A stretch of DNA of 19,306 bases from Clostridium sp. CAG:524 (lineage in GTDB: Bacteria > Bacillota_I > Bacilli_A > RF39 > UBA660), in contig FR880117.1 of assembly GCA_000434555.1 (NCBI GenBank), forward strand, positions 66,118 through 85,423, given 5' to 3'. Of the stretch, positions 1 to 7,923 are shown piece after piece; position 1 is the first letter of the stretch, and each line of letters starts with the position of its first letter. The notes under the pieces are model-generated. The model was not told the origin of the DNA. It did no database searches and was given only the letters and a program-made list of their open reading frames with translations. Position numbers and translations under genes: made by a program.

Positions 1-484
1 CACTATAATAGAGTGGCACAGCAATAGCAATACCTTCTGGGATATTATGAAGCATAATCGCAATACATAATTTAATTCCTATACTTATATTAGTATATGC
101 GCCCATAAAAACAGCCATGCCTTCAGGAAAATTATGTAACATTAGTGAGATCATACTAACTATCCCTATTTTATATAATGATGATTTATTATTACTTTTA
201 TCTATCTTTTTATTAATTTTACTTATAGATAAATATCCAAGTAAAAAAGTTAATATACATATAGGAATACCATATAAGTAATAGTATTTATTGATTATAA
301 TAGGTACTGAAGAAGGAATTAAGTCAAATATTGATATTAAAGTCATAATACCAATCGAGAATGATAAAGAAAATGTAATGAACTCCCCTATTCTTTTTAT
401 CTTAATAAAAATAAGCAAACTACCTATAACTGTAGATAATCCTGCGATTAATGATAATAATAAAGGCATATAAATATTATTCAT
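1..484 (-). CDS. ZIP-family metal (zinc/iron/manganese) transporter, N-terminal part
   Basis: This is the first 161 residues of an integral membrane transporter; the rest lies beyond the left edge. ZIP proteins import divalent metals such as Zn2+, Fe2+ or Mn2+ into the cytoplasm. The two family signatures are both present: HNFPEG at residues 117-122 and HNIPEG at 146-151, in the helices that build the binuclear metal site of ZupT-like proteins. Hydrophobic segments lie near residues 7-27, 36-58 and 70-87, followed by a short Lys/Asn-rich cytoplasmic loop. ZupT proteins are usually about 260 residues, so roughly 100 are missing here. The start at 484 has no clear ribosome binding site, and a TATAAT lies only 5 nt upstream, which suggests a leaderless message. 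The family is clear; the metal is not predictable. Confidence 0.9.
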   Translation of the reverse strand, partial: MNNIYMPLLLSLIAGLSTVIGSLLIFIKIKRIGEFITFSLSFSIGIMTLISIFDLIPSSVPIIINKYYYLYGIPICILTFLLGYLSISKINKKIDKSNNKSSLYKIGIVSMISLMLHNFPEGMAVFMGAYTNISIGIKLCIAIMLHNIPEGIAIAVPLYYS

Positions 485-489
485 ATAAA

Positions 490-495
490 ATTATA
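490..495 (-). promoter_or_regulatory. Candidate -10 box of the ZIP transporter gene
   Basis: A perfect TATAAT on the minus strand ends 5 nt before the ATG at 484, so transcription would begin at or next to the start codon. No good -35 is seen at 16-18 nt. In DNA this AT-rich the match could be chance. Confidence 0.35.
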
Positions 496-580
496 TTCTA
501 ACAAAATGACAATAATTACCATAATTAATAAGTATTATTTTATATATTCTTTCCATAATAATAACAGGTGGTGATTAAAA

Positions 581-706
581 ATGACTAACACAAGAAGTAA
601 TTCTAGATGTAAATCTAATGCTAGAAGCAACTCAAGAGCAAGAAACAATGCTCGTAGTAATGCTAGAAGCAATAGTAGAGCTAGAAGTAATTCAAGATGT
701 AAATAA
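581..706 (+). CDS. 41-residue Arg/Ser/Asn-repeat basic micropeptide
   Basis: I do not recognise this protein. The 41 residues are built almost entirely of Arg (10), Ser (10), Asn (9) and Ala, with two Lys, two Cys and no acidic residue. The core is a degenerate four-residue repeat, Arg-Ser-Asn-Ser/Ala, and the motif SNSRCK occurs twice, at residues 6-11 and 36-41. The start has a good ribosome binding site (AGGTGGTGA, 566-574) at normal spacing, and a rho-independent terminator follows the stop directly, so it looks like a complete single-gene unit. Repeat units use different synonymous codons (AGA/CGT, AGT/AGC/TCT/TCA, AAT/AAC), which argues for selection on the peptide rather than a recent DNA duplication. 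Such a charge suggests nucleic-acid or polyanion binding, but that is inference. Confidence 0.75.
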   Translation: MTNTRSNSRCKSNARSNSRARNNARSNARSNSRARSNSRCK

Positions 707-709
707 TGT

Positions 710-743
710 AAAAAGATATTCGCTATTGAATATCTTTTTATTT
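710..743 (+). terminator. Rho-independent terminator of the micropeptide gene
   Basis: A perfect 11-bp stem, AAAAGATATTC (711-721) with GAATATCTTTT (728-738), has a six-base loop and is followed by a T-rich tract. It begins 4 nt after the micropeptide stop codon. Confidence 0.8.
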
Positions 744-760
744 TATGATAAATTATTGTT

Positions 761-2125
761 ATGAATAAGATAGTAAAAATGTGTTGTATTTCTATAATAC
801 TAATTTCACTTGTTAGTGTGAATTATTTTTTCTATCTTAAAAAAGAACATAAAGAAAATGATTTTCCTAATATAATTTCAACTAGTGTATCATATATAGA
901 TAATAAGTTAATTATAACGTATGATATTGATGAAAAAGAACTTGTTCATAATAAAATATATTGTAATTATGATGTGGATAATGATAAATATAGTACATTT
1001 AAGAATGAATGGGTAGAAACAAAAGATAATAAATGTATTATTAATATTGATACTAAAGGAAAATATTATGTTTATTTAAAAAATGAAAATGATACTATAT
1101 ATAAAATTGATTCAACTGAAAATTATGGTCACATTACTGAAATTAAATCTAATAAAGAAAATGTATTTTTAGCAATAAATGGTGAAGAAAAAATTAGTTA
1201 CGAAGTATCTTATGTTGGTAATATTGATTTAACCCCTACTCTATATAGTGATGATGATAAAATTGCAACTATTGATAATGATGGGAAGATAAAAGGTATA
1301 AGTAAAGGTAATACAAATATCAACATAAAAGTTGGAAATATAGTAAAACAAATAAATGTACTTGTAACTGATTTAATAGTTAAAAGACCTAATAAATTTA
1401 ATAGTAAAAAGTCATATTTACCATGTAATAAATATAGTAAAAAAGATAATGATACTCTTGATTTAATATTAAAGTCAAGAATAGAAGATGTTGGATATAA
1501 AACAAGGGCTGGTGCTGTTGAAGCCGCTAGATTCTTAACATTAGAGTTTCCATATAAAATAAGATACTTTAGTGAAAATGGTAGAGGTTCAACTAATAAA
1601 GTTGAAGGTGAAGGAAGATATTATAATGTAGGTTTGTATTTACACAAATCAAGATTTAAAAATATTAAGAAATCACTTGCTGGACCTGCTACCTGGGGTT
1701 GTTCTCTTTATAGTAGGCCTTCTAAAGGCAAAAGAAGTAATGGACTTGATTGCAGTGGGTTTGTTTCATGGGTAATGTTAAATGGTGGATTTGATGTTGG
1801 TGATATTGGTGCTGGTCTTGCTCCTCATTTAGATTTAACGGATTATGGTGTAAGAACAAACTTTAATGCAAATGTTGTAAAGTCAGGTAAAGTAAAAGTT
1901 GGAGATTTATTAAGTTCAGGTGGAAAACAAGGTGGACATATAGCAATAATAGTTGGTGAAGATAATGATTACTATTATGTAGCAGAAAGTTTATGGACGC
2001 CACCTAATGTAGCAGTTGTAATAATGCCATATTCTAAAAAGAAAATATTTAAAAGATATTATTATGTAATGCTTATGGATAGTTATTATAAAGAAGATGG
2101 TAAACTAACTAAATTATGGTATTAA
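761..2125 (+). CDS. Secreted/anchored NlpC/P60 cell-wall peptidase with Ig-like domain
   Basis: This is a probable peptidoglycan endopeptidase acting outside the membrane. Residues 5-25 form a hydrophobic signal peptide or membrane anchor. Residues about 126-205 resemble a bacterial Ig-like (BIG2) domain, with the typical run ending in IDNDGKIKGISKG and an alternating strand pattern. The C-terminal half (about 300-440) is an NlpC/P60 domain: the nucleophile is Cys331 in GLDCSGF, the base is His393 in GGHIAII, and KVGDLL at 379-384 is the usual pre-histidine segment. The region 220-300 is not assigned. There is no ribosome binding site at 761; an alternative start at 779 also lacks one. A TATGAT at 744-749 lies 11 nt upstream, so the message may have almost no leader. 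A bidirectional terminator follows. Family is clear; the exact bond cleaved is not. Confidence 0.88.
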   Translation: MNKIVKMCCISIILISLVSVNYFFYLKKEHKENDFPNIISTSVSYIDNKLIITYDIDEKELVHNKIYCNYDVDNDKYSTFKNEWVETKDNKCIINIDTKGKYYVYLKNENDTIYKIDSTENYGHITEIKSNKENVFLAINGEEKISYEVSYVGNIDLTPTLYSDDDKIATIDNDGKIKGISKGNTNINIKVGNIVKQINVLVTDLIVKRPNKFNSKKSYLPCNKYSKKDNDTLDLILKSRIEDVGYKTRAGAVEAARFLTLEFPYKIRYFSENGRGSTNKVEGEGRYYNVGLYLHKSRFKNIKKSLAGPATWGCSLYSRPSKGKRSNGLDCSGFVSWVMLNGGFDVGDIGAGLAPHLDLTDYGVRTNFNANVVKSGKVKVGDLLSSGGKQGGHIAIIVGEDNDYYYVAESLWTPPNVAVVIMPYSKKKIFKRYYYVMLMDSYYKEDGKLTKLWY

Positions 2126-2146
2126 AAATATGCAAAAATCATATAA

Positions 2147-2176
2147 AAAACTTCTAGTGAAATATCTAGAAGTTTT
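2147..2176. terminator. Bidirectional terminator between convergent genes
   Basis: A perfect 11-bp stem, AAAACTTCTAG with CTAGAAGTTTT, has an 8-base loop and A/T runs on both sides. It lies between the ends of the NlpC/P60 gene and the ABC transporter gene and can serve both. Confidence 0.85.
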
Positions 2177-2193
2177 AATATATTACATTTATC

Positions 2194-5100
2194 TTATTCA
2201 GTACGTAGTGCCTCTACTGGATCTTTTTTACTTGCCATATTAGATGGGATAATACCTGCGATTAATGTAAGAATAACACTTAATAATATTAATCCTACCC
2301 CTCCATATAATGGAAGTGTTGCTATATTTTTAACATTGATTAAATTATTAATTATTATATTAATTGGTATACATAGTATTAATGTAACACCTATACCTAA
2401 TATTCCAGATATAAATCCTTCTATAAATGTTTCTGCATTAAATACATGTGCTATATCTTTTTTAGATGCTCCTACTGCTCTTAAAATACCTATTTCTTTA
2501 GTTCTTTCAAGAACACTTATATATGTAATAATAGCTATCATTATAGATGAAACAACTAGTGAAATTGATACAAATGCTATTAAAACATAACTTACAGTGT
2601 TAACTACTTTTTTAACAGAAGACATTAATATACCGGTTGTGTCAGTATATTTTATTTCATCTTCATTATTACCATTATTTTTAACTTTATCATTATATTT
2701 ATCAATAAAATCAATAAAGTTCTCTTTTGAATCAAAACTATTAAAATAGAATGATATCATGGTTGGATCATCAATCTCTTGATAACCTAAATTGATAAGA
2801 TTATTCGAATATGTTTTTTCACTATTGGATGCAAAAGATGTCATTATTCTTTTAAGTTCTTCTTCTGTTAAATTAAATTTGAATGCAGAAGCAATCTTCT
2901 TTTCATCAACGTTAAATGCTTTACTAAAAGTTGATATAAGATTATTAGTAAGATTACTTACTTCGCTAAGTATTGTTTTTTGCATTACTGCTTCTGTCAT
3001 TTTAGATGCCATCATATCACTAGTACTTATTATTACTGAACTATTTACATATAAGTTTATTGATTGATTTATCACTTCATTAGTAATAGGAGATGCCATA
3101 TTATTTGGATCTGTAGTAAATGAACTATCATTTTGATTATATAGTGTTATATATGAAGTTAAAAATCCTTTTAATAAATTAGTATAAGTACTATTAAATA
3201 TATCATAAGGAATAATGTAATTATTTTCTAATTCTTTTAATATTTTTATTGTATTTTCATTATTCATGAAATTATTTACTATTGTTTCTATATCATTCAT
3301 TTCTAATATTGCTATTTCTTCATTATTAAGTAATTTAGAAGTCTTTAGAGGATTTTTTATATAATTTGTAAGTAAATTATCAAGTAAAGTATTTAATATG
3401 CTTAAAAAGTCTTTTTTAGCCTTACTTGTATCAGTAGTAATAGATGAAGATATTTTAGAAATGGTATTACTTGTGTTATTCTTAATAGTATTTTCATCTA
3501 TATCCATATTAAATGCATTTTTTAACATATTTGTATCTACTTTAATAAGTTCTTCAAAATTAATATTAGATTTATTATTATCATCAAATTTCTTATTACT
3601 AAATACATCTATGTCTTTATTACTAAGTTGTTTTTTAACAATGTCACTATTTTTAGATTTATCAATTAAGTAATTAGTAAGTTCTTTTGTATAAGCAACA
3701 CCTGGATTTAAACTCATTGAATTTATTCCATCTTTAAGAGTAACAATACCAACTATTTTAATATTAAGTGCTTTATCATATAAGTTTTTCATATATTCTT
3801 CATTATCACTCATATCTTCATATATATTATATTTAGAATTGTATTTATATGTTTCATATGGAAGAATTAATTTAAGTTTTATATTCATAAGCTCATCATA
3901 AGTAAAATCATATGGTTTATTATTTATATTAATTTTTTCACCACTCATAAGTTTAGTAACCATATCATTAAGTTCACTATAATCTCTTATTCCAAGTGAA
4001 TAAACTAATAAATCTGATATAGTATTTTTATTAGGAAGTACTATAACCATTTCATCATATTTGCTAGGCCAAGTACCTTTTAAAACATCATATTGACTTT
4101 TAAGTTTATCCACATTATCTATCATTTCATTAAATACACTACTGAAACTTTGATATGTACTTGCGACATTACTAGAATACATACTTGTCATAAGTGAACT
4201 TGGATTTAGTTTACTTATCTTATTTTTTGAGTCAAGAGTATATATATTTGGTGTAACATTATATGAATATTTTACTGTTGATATATCATCTTTAAGTAAT
4301 AGCTTATTTTTTTCATAATAATTTTTAAAACTCTTTAAATTATTTTTAGATACACTTCCAAACATTGATGTAATATATTGTTTTTCATGTACTTTATTAC
4401 TTTTATCATCACTATTTTCTTTATCCATCATTGATAAGAATAGTGATGTCATATCAGCTTGTTTACTTGTGATATTAAGTGGATATGAACTAAGTGTATC
4501 TTCTTGTATACTATTTATATAATTTTGAAATCCATTGGATAATGACATTATAAGTGCTATACCAATTATTCCAATTGAACCTGCAAGTGATACAAGTATA
4601 GTTCTACCTTTCTTTGTCATAAGATTATTAAATGATAAACTAAATGCTGTTAAAAGAGACATTGATGTTCTTTTAGTAAAGTTTTCTTCTATTACTTTTG
4701 ATTTAACATCTTTATATGGATTAGTATCATCAACCACTTTACCATCTTTTATATTAATTATTCTAGTCGCATAATTTTTAGCAAGTTCTGGATTATGTGT
4801 AACCATAATAACTAGTTTAGTCTTTGATACTTCTTTTAATAATTCCATTATTTGAACTGATGTATTTGAATCAAGTGCTCCTGTTGGTTCATCTGCAAGT
4901 ATGATATCTGGATCATTTACAAGTGCTCTTGCAATAGATACTCTTTGCATTTGCCCACCTGATAATTGATTAGGTTTTTTATATATATGATCTTTAAGCC
5001 CTACTTTAGTAAGCACTTCTATTGCTTTTGTTTTTCTTTCTTCTTTAGAAACACCAGCTAGTGTTAAAGCTAGTTCTACATTTGATAATATTGATTGGTG

Positions 5101-5388
5101 AGATATAAGATTATAATTTTGAAATACGAACCCTACTCTATAGTTTCTATACGTATCCCAGTCTCTATCTTTATATAGTTTTGTACTTAAATTATTTATT
5201 ATTAAGTCACCACTATCATATTTATCAAGTCCACCTATAATGTTTAATAAAGTTGTTTTACCACTACCAGAAGGTCCTAAAATAGCTGCAAACTCTTGTT
5301 CTCTAAATGATATGCTTACATTATTAAGTGCTGTTTGTTTAAAATTATTTGTATTATATGTTTTACTTATATTTTTAAGTTCAAGCAT
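2194..5388 (-). CDS. MacB/FtsX-type ABC transporter: fused ATPase and permease with giant ectodomain
   Basis: One polypeptide of 1064 residues carries both the ATPase and the permease of a type VII (MacB-like) ABC system. The ATPase spans about residues 1-225: Walker A GPSGSGKTT at 38-46, Q-loop Gln90, signature LSGGQ at 142-146, Walker B IILADE at 162-167 and switch His198. The first membrane helix is about 263-285; a region of about 640 residues follows outside the membrane; then three helices (about 932-958, 985-1010, 1027-1048) with the FtsX cytoplasmic loop motif ERTKEIGILRAVGA. MacB-type machines drive periplasmic or extracellular conformational work, such as peptide or lipoprotein export or antibiotic resistance, rather than classical transport. 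The ectodomain is much larger than usual and rich in Asn, Ser and Lys. The start has a strong AGGAGG. The 32-nt gap to mntP without a terminator suggests one operon. Substrate unknown. Confidence 0.92.
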   Translation of the reverse strand: MLELKNISKTYNTNNFKQTALNNVSISFREQEFAAILGPSGSGKTTLLNIIGGLDKYDSGDLIINNLSTKLYKDRDWDTYRNYRVGFVFQNYNLISHQSILSNVELALTLAGVSKEERKTKAIEVLTKVGLKDHIYKKPNQLSGGQMQRVSIARALVNDPDIILADEPTGALDSNTSVQIMELLKEVSKTKLVIMVTHNPELAKNYATRIINIKDGKVVDDTNPYKDVKSKVIEENFTKRTSMSLLTAFSLSFNNLMTKKGRTILVSLAGSIGIIGIALIMSLSNGFQNYINSIQEDTLSSYPLNITSKQADMTSLFLSMMDKENSDDKSNKVHEKQYITSMFGSVSKNNLKSFKNYYEKNKLLLKDDISTVKYSYNVTPNIYTLDSKNKISKLNPSSLMTSMYSSNVASTYQSFSSVFNEMIDNVDKLKSQYDVLKGTWPSKYDEMVIVLPNKNTISDLLVYSLGIRDYSELNDMVTKLMSGEKININNKPYDFTYDELMNIKLKLILPYETYKYNSKYNIYEDMSDNEEYMKNLYDKALNIKIVGIVTLKDGINSMSLNPGVAYTKELTNYLIDKSKNSDIVKKQLSNKDIDVFSNKKFDDNNKSNINFEELIKVDTNMLKNAFNMDIDENTIKNNTSNTISKISSSITTDTSKAKKDFLSILNTLLDNLLTNYIKNPLKTSKLLNNEEIAILEMNDIETIVNNFMNNENTIKILKELENNYIIPYDIFNSTYTNLLKGFLTSYITLYNQNDSSFTTDPNNMASPITNEVINQSINLYVNSSVIISTSDMMASKMTEAVMQKTILSEVSNLTNNLISTFSKAFNVDEKKIASAFKFNLTEEELKRIMTSFASNSEKTYSNNLINLGYQEIDDPTMISFYFNSFDSKENFIDFIDKYNDKVKNNGNNEDEIKYTDTTGILMSSVKKVVNTVSYVLIAFVSISLVVSSIMIAIITYISVLERTKEIGILRAVGASKKDIAHVFNAETFIEGFISGILGIGVTLILCIPINIIINNLINVKNIATLPLYGGVGLILLSVILTLIAGIIPSNMASKKDPVEALRTE

Positions 5389-5420
5389 TTATATTCCTCC
5401 TAACATGGTTATTTATTTTA

Positions 5421-5984
5421 TTATAATATTTTTAAATGTTCAAGTAAAATATTAGTTCCAAGTAATATTAATATGATACCACCTATAATTTGTGCTACTT
5501 TATCATATTTAGAACCAAACTTACTACCTATTTTAACACCTATCATTGATAATATAAATGTTATTATTGCAATTACTGTAAAAGTTAATATTGCATTATT
5601 ACTACCATAAGCACATGCATAAGCAATACCAACAGCAAGAGCATCAATACTAGTCGCAACGCCAAGTAATAATATATTTTTAATACTTAAATCACTATTA
5701 TTATTTTCTTCTTCATTATTTGATTCAATAATCATTTTAATTCCTATAAAACCAAGTAATACAAAAGCAACATAATGATCAACGTTAACAATTATTTTTT
5801 CAAAAGCACTACCAAGTAAATATCCAATTAAAGGCATTATTCCTTGAAAAGTACCAAAACATAATGCAAGTTTTATAGTATCTTTTACACTTATATTCTT
5901 AACTGATAGTCCTTTTACAACTGATACTGCAAATGCATCTGCAGCAAGTCCTACACTAATTAATAATATTTGTAATATATCCAT
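5421..5984 (-). CDS. mntP: MntP manganese efflux pump
   Basis: This 187-residue protein matches the MntP family in length and layout: six predicted membrane helices in two related halves. The paired acidic motifs are ADAFAVSVVKG (15-25, with Asp16) and IDALAVGIAYA (113-123, with Asp114), the residues implicated in Mn2+ export. A short acidic, Asn-rich loop (88-99) separates the halves. MntP protects cells from manganese overload. The start is preceded by a GGAG ribosome binding site and an extended -10 promoter about 18 nt upstream of the ATG. That leader is too short to hold a manganese riboswitch, so any Mn control would have to be at promoter level. It is probably cotranscribed with the large ABC transporter downstream. 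Confidence 0.93.
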   Translation of the reverse strand: MDILQILLISVGLAADAFAVSVVKGLSVKNISVKDTIKLALCFGTFQGIMPLIGYLLGSAFEKIIVNVDHYVAFVLLGFIGIKMIIESNNEEENNNSDLSIKNILLLGVATSIDALAVGIAYACAYGSNNAILTFTVIAIITFILSMIGVKIGSKFGSKYDKVAQIIGGIILILLGTNILLEHLKIL

Positions 5985-6001
5985 ATTTTTTCTCCATAAT
6001 A

Positions 6002-6010
6002 ATTATATCA
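6002..6010 (-). promoter_or_regulatory. Extended -10 promoter of mntP
   Basis: On the minus strand the sequence reads TGATATAAT, a perfect extended -10. There is only a weak match at the -35 position. Transcription would start near 5995, about 11 nt before the ATG. Confidence 0.55.
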
Positions 6011-6011
6011 T

Positions 6012-6069
6012 TTAAAGAAATAAAAAAGAATTTAGATTTACATGATTTACACTATTTATCTAAATCTTT
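6012..6069 (-). terminator. Rho-independent terminator of the XRE regulator gene
   Basis: A 12-bp stem with one bulged base, AAAGATTTAGAT (6058-6069 on the minus strand) with its complement at 6025-6037, is followed by a T-rich tract. The 20-base loop makes it a modest terminator. Confidence 0.5.
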
Positions 6070-6105
6070 ATGTTTCTACTGACTATTTATAAATAAATCT
6101 ATAAA

Positions 6106-6777
6106 TTATTTTTTAATAATCTTATCAATAAAAAAGTATATAAAAACCATTATTATTGATATTAAAAGTCCTATATAAAATTCAGGAAAAGCAAGATTAA
6201 TACTGTTAGATAAATTAATATCTTTAGTTATACCAATAGTATACCAAGTAAAAAATTCATATATTTCTGATATTACTATTCCAACGACACCTATTCCACC
6301 TAATATTTTATTTGTTATTTTATTTTTAAATTTAAACCATATTCCAAGGAAAAATAATATAATTGATACAATAGTTATTGGACTTAATAAAATGATTAAA
6401 CCACTTATTTCTTGAACACCTCTCATACCACCAAATTGATAAAGTAACATAGGCATTAAGCTCATAATAAATAATATTGTAAGTATTACTTGTTTATTTC
6501 TACTACCTACTTTATTACTATAATTGATTAATGTTTTTGTATATAGTTTATCCTTTTTTTTATCATTTATTCTTTCACCATTTAATAATTCTATAATAGA
6601 AATATCTAGTTCATTACATAATGGTTCGAATAAAGATATATCCATCATTGTTTTACCATTTTCCCATCTACTTATTGATTTATTACTAACACCTAATTTC
6701 TCTGCTAAATCTTCTTGTGTCATATTCTTTTCCCTACGACATTTCGCTATAAATAATCCTATTTTTTCTTGATTCAT
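6106..6777 (-). CDS. Membrane-anchored XRE-family transcriptional regulator
   Basis: The N-terminal 65 residues form a Cro/C1-type helix-turn-helix: helix pair MTQEDLAEKLGVSNKSISRWENGK at about 19-42, with the recognition helix around SNKSISRWE, followed by a typical stabilising helix to residue 66. After a Lys-rich linker (70-95) there are four hydrophobic segments, about 97-116, 125-148, 158-180 and 199-219, ending in IIKK. Proteins of this shape bind DNA while tethered to the membrane and often sense envelope conditions. The start is supported by GAGGTG immediately upstream. It is divergent from the unknown gene at 6921 across a 143-bp gap and has its own -10 close to the start, so that gene and itself are the obvious candidate targets (inference). 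Confidence 0.88.
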   Translation of the reverse strand: MNQEKIGLFIAKCRREKNMTQEDLAEKLGVSNKSISRWENGKTMMDISLFEPLCNELDISIIELLNGERINDKKKDKLYTKTLINYSNKVGSRNKQVILTILFIMSLMPMLLYQFGGMRGVQEISGLIILLSPITIVSIILFFLGIWFKFKNKITNKILGGIGVVGIVISEIYEFFTWYTIGITKDINLSNSINLAFPEFYIGLLISIIMVFIYFFIDKIIKK

Positions 6778-6795
6778 TTTTCACCTCATAAGAAA

Positions 6796-6801
6796 ATTAT
6801 A
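6796..6801 (-). promoter_or_regulatory. Candidate -10 box of the XRE regulator gene
   Basis: A perfect TATAAT on the minus strand lies 18 nt upstream of the ATG at 6777. No convincing -35 is seen. Confidence 0.45.
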
Positions 6802-6818
6802 CAAAATAATCATATAAA

Positions 6819-6846
6819 TTGACAGGACATAAAATGAGAATAATAT
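6819..6846 (+). promoter_or_regulatory. Candidate promoter of the unknown gene at 6921
   Basis: A consensus TTGACA (6819-6824) is followed after 16 nt by TAATAT (6841-6846), or after 19 nt by TATTAT. It overlaps the upstream region of the divergent XRE gene, and the -35 contains a GACA direct repeat (6821-6824 and 6826-6829). Confidence 0.45.
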
Positions 6847-6920
6847 TATTTAACATATTTATTAAATAATTCTTTAATTTATTATTGAAAAATGTTATTA
6901 TTTTAATAGGAGGATAAAAT

Positions 6921-7796
6921 ATGGATGAAATAAGAGAAAAAGCTGAAAAGGAAATTGAAAAGCTAAGAAGTGATGAAAGATTAGCTACATTATTTGAGAA
7001 TCCTAGATTTTATAGTGAAGTATTAGCTCAATTATTATATAATTCTAGTAATCCTAATTTTAAAATGACAGTTGAAGATGGAAAATTGAAAGTTAGAACT
7101 GAATATAATGCTATGCCACAACAAGTTGATTATAATAATCCTTTAAGAAGTCAAAGTGAAGTTACAACTTATTATATTGCTAGGAAAGATGGTGCTAATA
7201 ATTTGGTTGCTGTAAAAGAATGCGGTTCAACATATTATAATGCATATGATACTAATGGACTTGATAATGGAACATTTAGTCAAGAATATTTTATAGCTAA
7301 TCCAAATGGTGATATAACTCATCAAGGAAATATGCATACTTCTGTTGATGTTGTTAAAAATTATCCAGCAAGTAGTATCAAGTCATTAAATCAAGTAAGT
7401 AATTTATTATTAAGTGAAAATGCTATGTTTAGTGGCAATTTTATAGAGCCAACTATTAATAATGCAAATGTATCATATATTTGTAGTAGCAGACTTCCAG
7501 ATAAGTCTGGAATAGTAAGAACAAGTATAATGGAAAGAAAGTCAAGTTCAAAGGAAAGTTCAGATCTTAGAAAAGTACAATATTCTGTTTTAGCAACAGA
7601 GAGACCAGAAAATATGTCTATTGGTGCTGTTATTGCAGAAAGTGAAACATATACTACATCAGCAGGAATTAGTCAACAAGTACCTATGACACCTAAACCT
7701 ATAAATGGCGTACAATTTTCATTACAAGATACTTTAAATTATTATCAAAATTCTTTTCAAATGGCAATTGATGCGAATAAGCAAATGGGATTATAA
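6921..7796 (+). CDS. Conserved-looking 291-residue protein of unknown function
   Basis: I do not recognise this family. The gene is convincing: a strong AGGAGG (6909-6914) precedes the ATG, a consensus -35 lies upstream and a strong hairpin terminator follows. The product has no signal peptide and no membrane segment, so it is probably cytoplasmic. Residues 1-20 are a charged helix rich in Glu and Lys; residues 45 to about 235 are polar, rich in Asn, Ser, Tyr and Thr with many short alternating strands; the last 30 residues look helical again and end in KQMGL. Only two Cys residues are seen (in KECGS and YICSS). It stands alone on its strand, divergent from the membrane-bound XRE regulator, which may control it. 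A phage or toxin role cannot be excluded or supported. Confidence 0.75.
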   Translation: MDEIREKAEKEIEKLRSDERLATLFENPRFYSEVLAQLLYNSSNPNFKMTVEDGKLKVRTEYNAMPQQVDYNNPLRSQSEVTTYYIARKDGANNLVAVKECGSTYYNAYDTNGLDNGTFSQEYFIANPNGDITHQGNMHTSVDVVKNYPASSIKSLNQVSNLLLSENAMFSGNFIEPTINNANVSYICSSRLPDKSGIVRTSIMERKSSSKESSDLRKVQYSVLATERPENMSIGAVIAESETYTTSAGISQQVPMTPKPINGVQFSLQDTLNYYQNSFQMAIDANKQMGL

Positions 7797-7800
7797 TGTT

Positions 7801-7845
7801 AGAATAATAATTAATATGTCATATTTAATTATTATTCTTTTATTT
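7801..7845 (+). terminator. Strong hairpin terminator after the 291-residue gene
   Basis: A perfect 14-bp stem, AGAATAATAATTAA (7801-7814) with its complement (7825-7838), has a 10-base loop and is followed by TTTATTTT. It begins 4 nt after the stop codon. Confidence 0.85.
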
Positions 7846-7911
7846 TGCACACAATTCTAATATCTTTTTTATAGTATTAGCTGTTCTTATAGTAATTTTA
7901 TCACCATCTAT
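7840..7911 (-). pseudogene. Possible 3' remnant of a decayed gene
   Basis: Just downstream of the rlmD stop and in the same frame, 23 sense codons read IDGDKITIRTANTIKKILEL then CAK and a stop at 7840. The codon choice (GAT, GGT, GCT, ACT, AGA) looks coding, and the peptide looks like a natural C-terminal helix, but there is a TAA immediately before it, no start codon and no ribosome binding site. It could be the tail of a lost gene or chance. I could not assign a parent family. Confidence 0.25.
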
Positions 7912-7923
7912 TTAAATTTTATA

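Noticed and set aside
581..706. Micropeptide region as a CRISPR-like or minisatellite DNA repeat
   Set aside because: The period is 12 nt with strong synonymous drift, and the frame has a start, stop, ribosome binding site and terminator, which fits a coding gene better.
5985..6105. Manganese (yybP-ykoY) riboswitch in front of mntP
   Set aside because: The likely transcription start near 5995 leaves only about 11 nt of leader, and none of the conserved riboswitch loops is seen.
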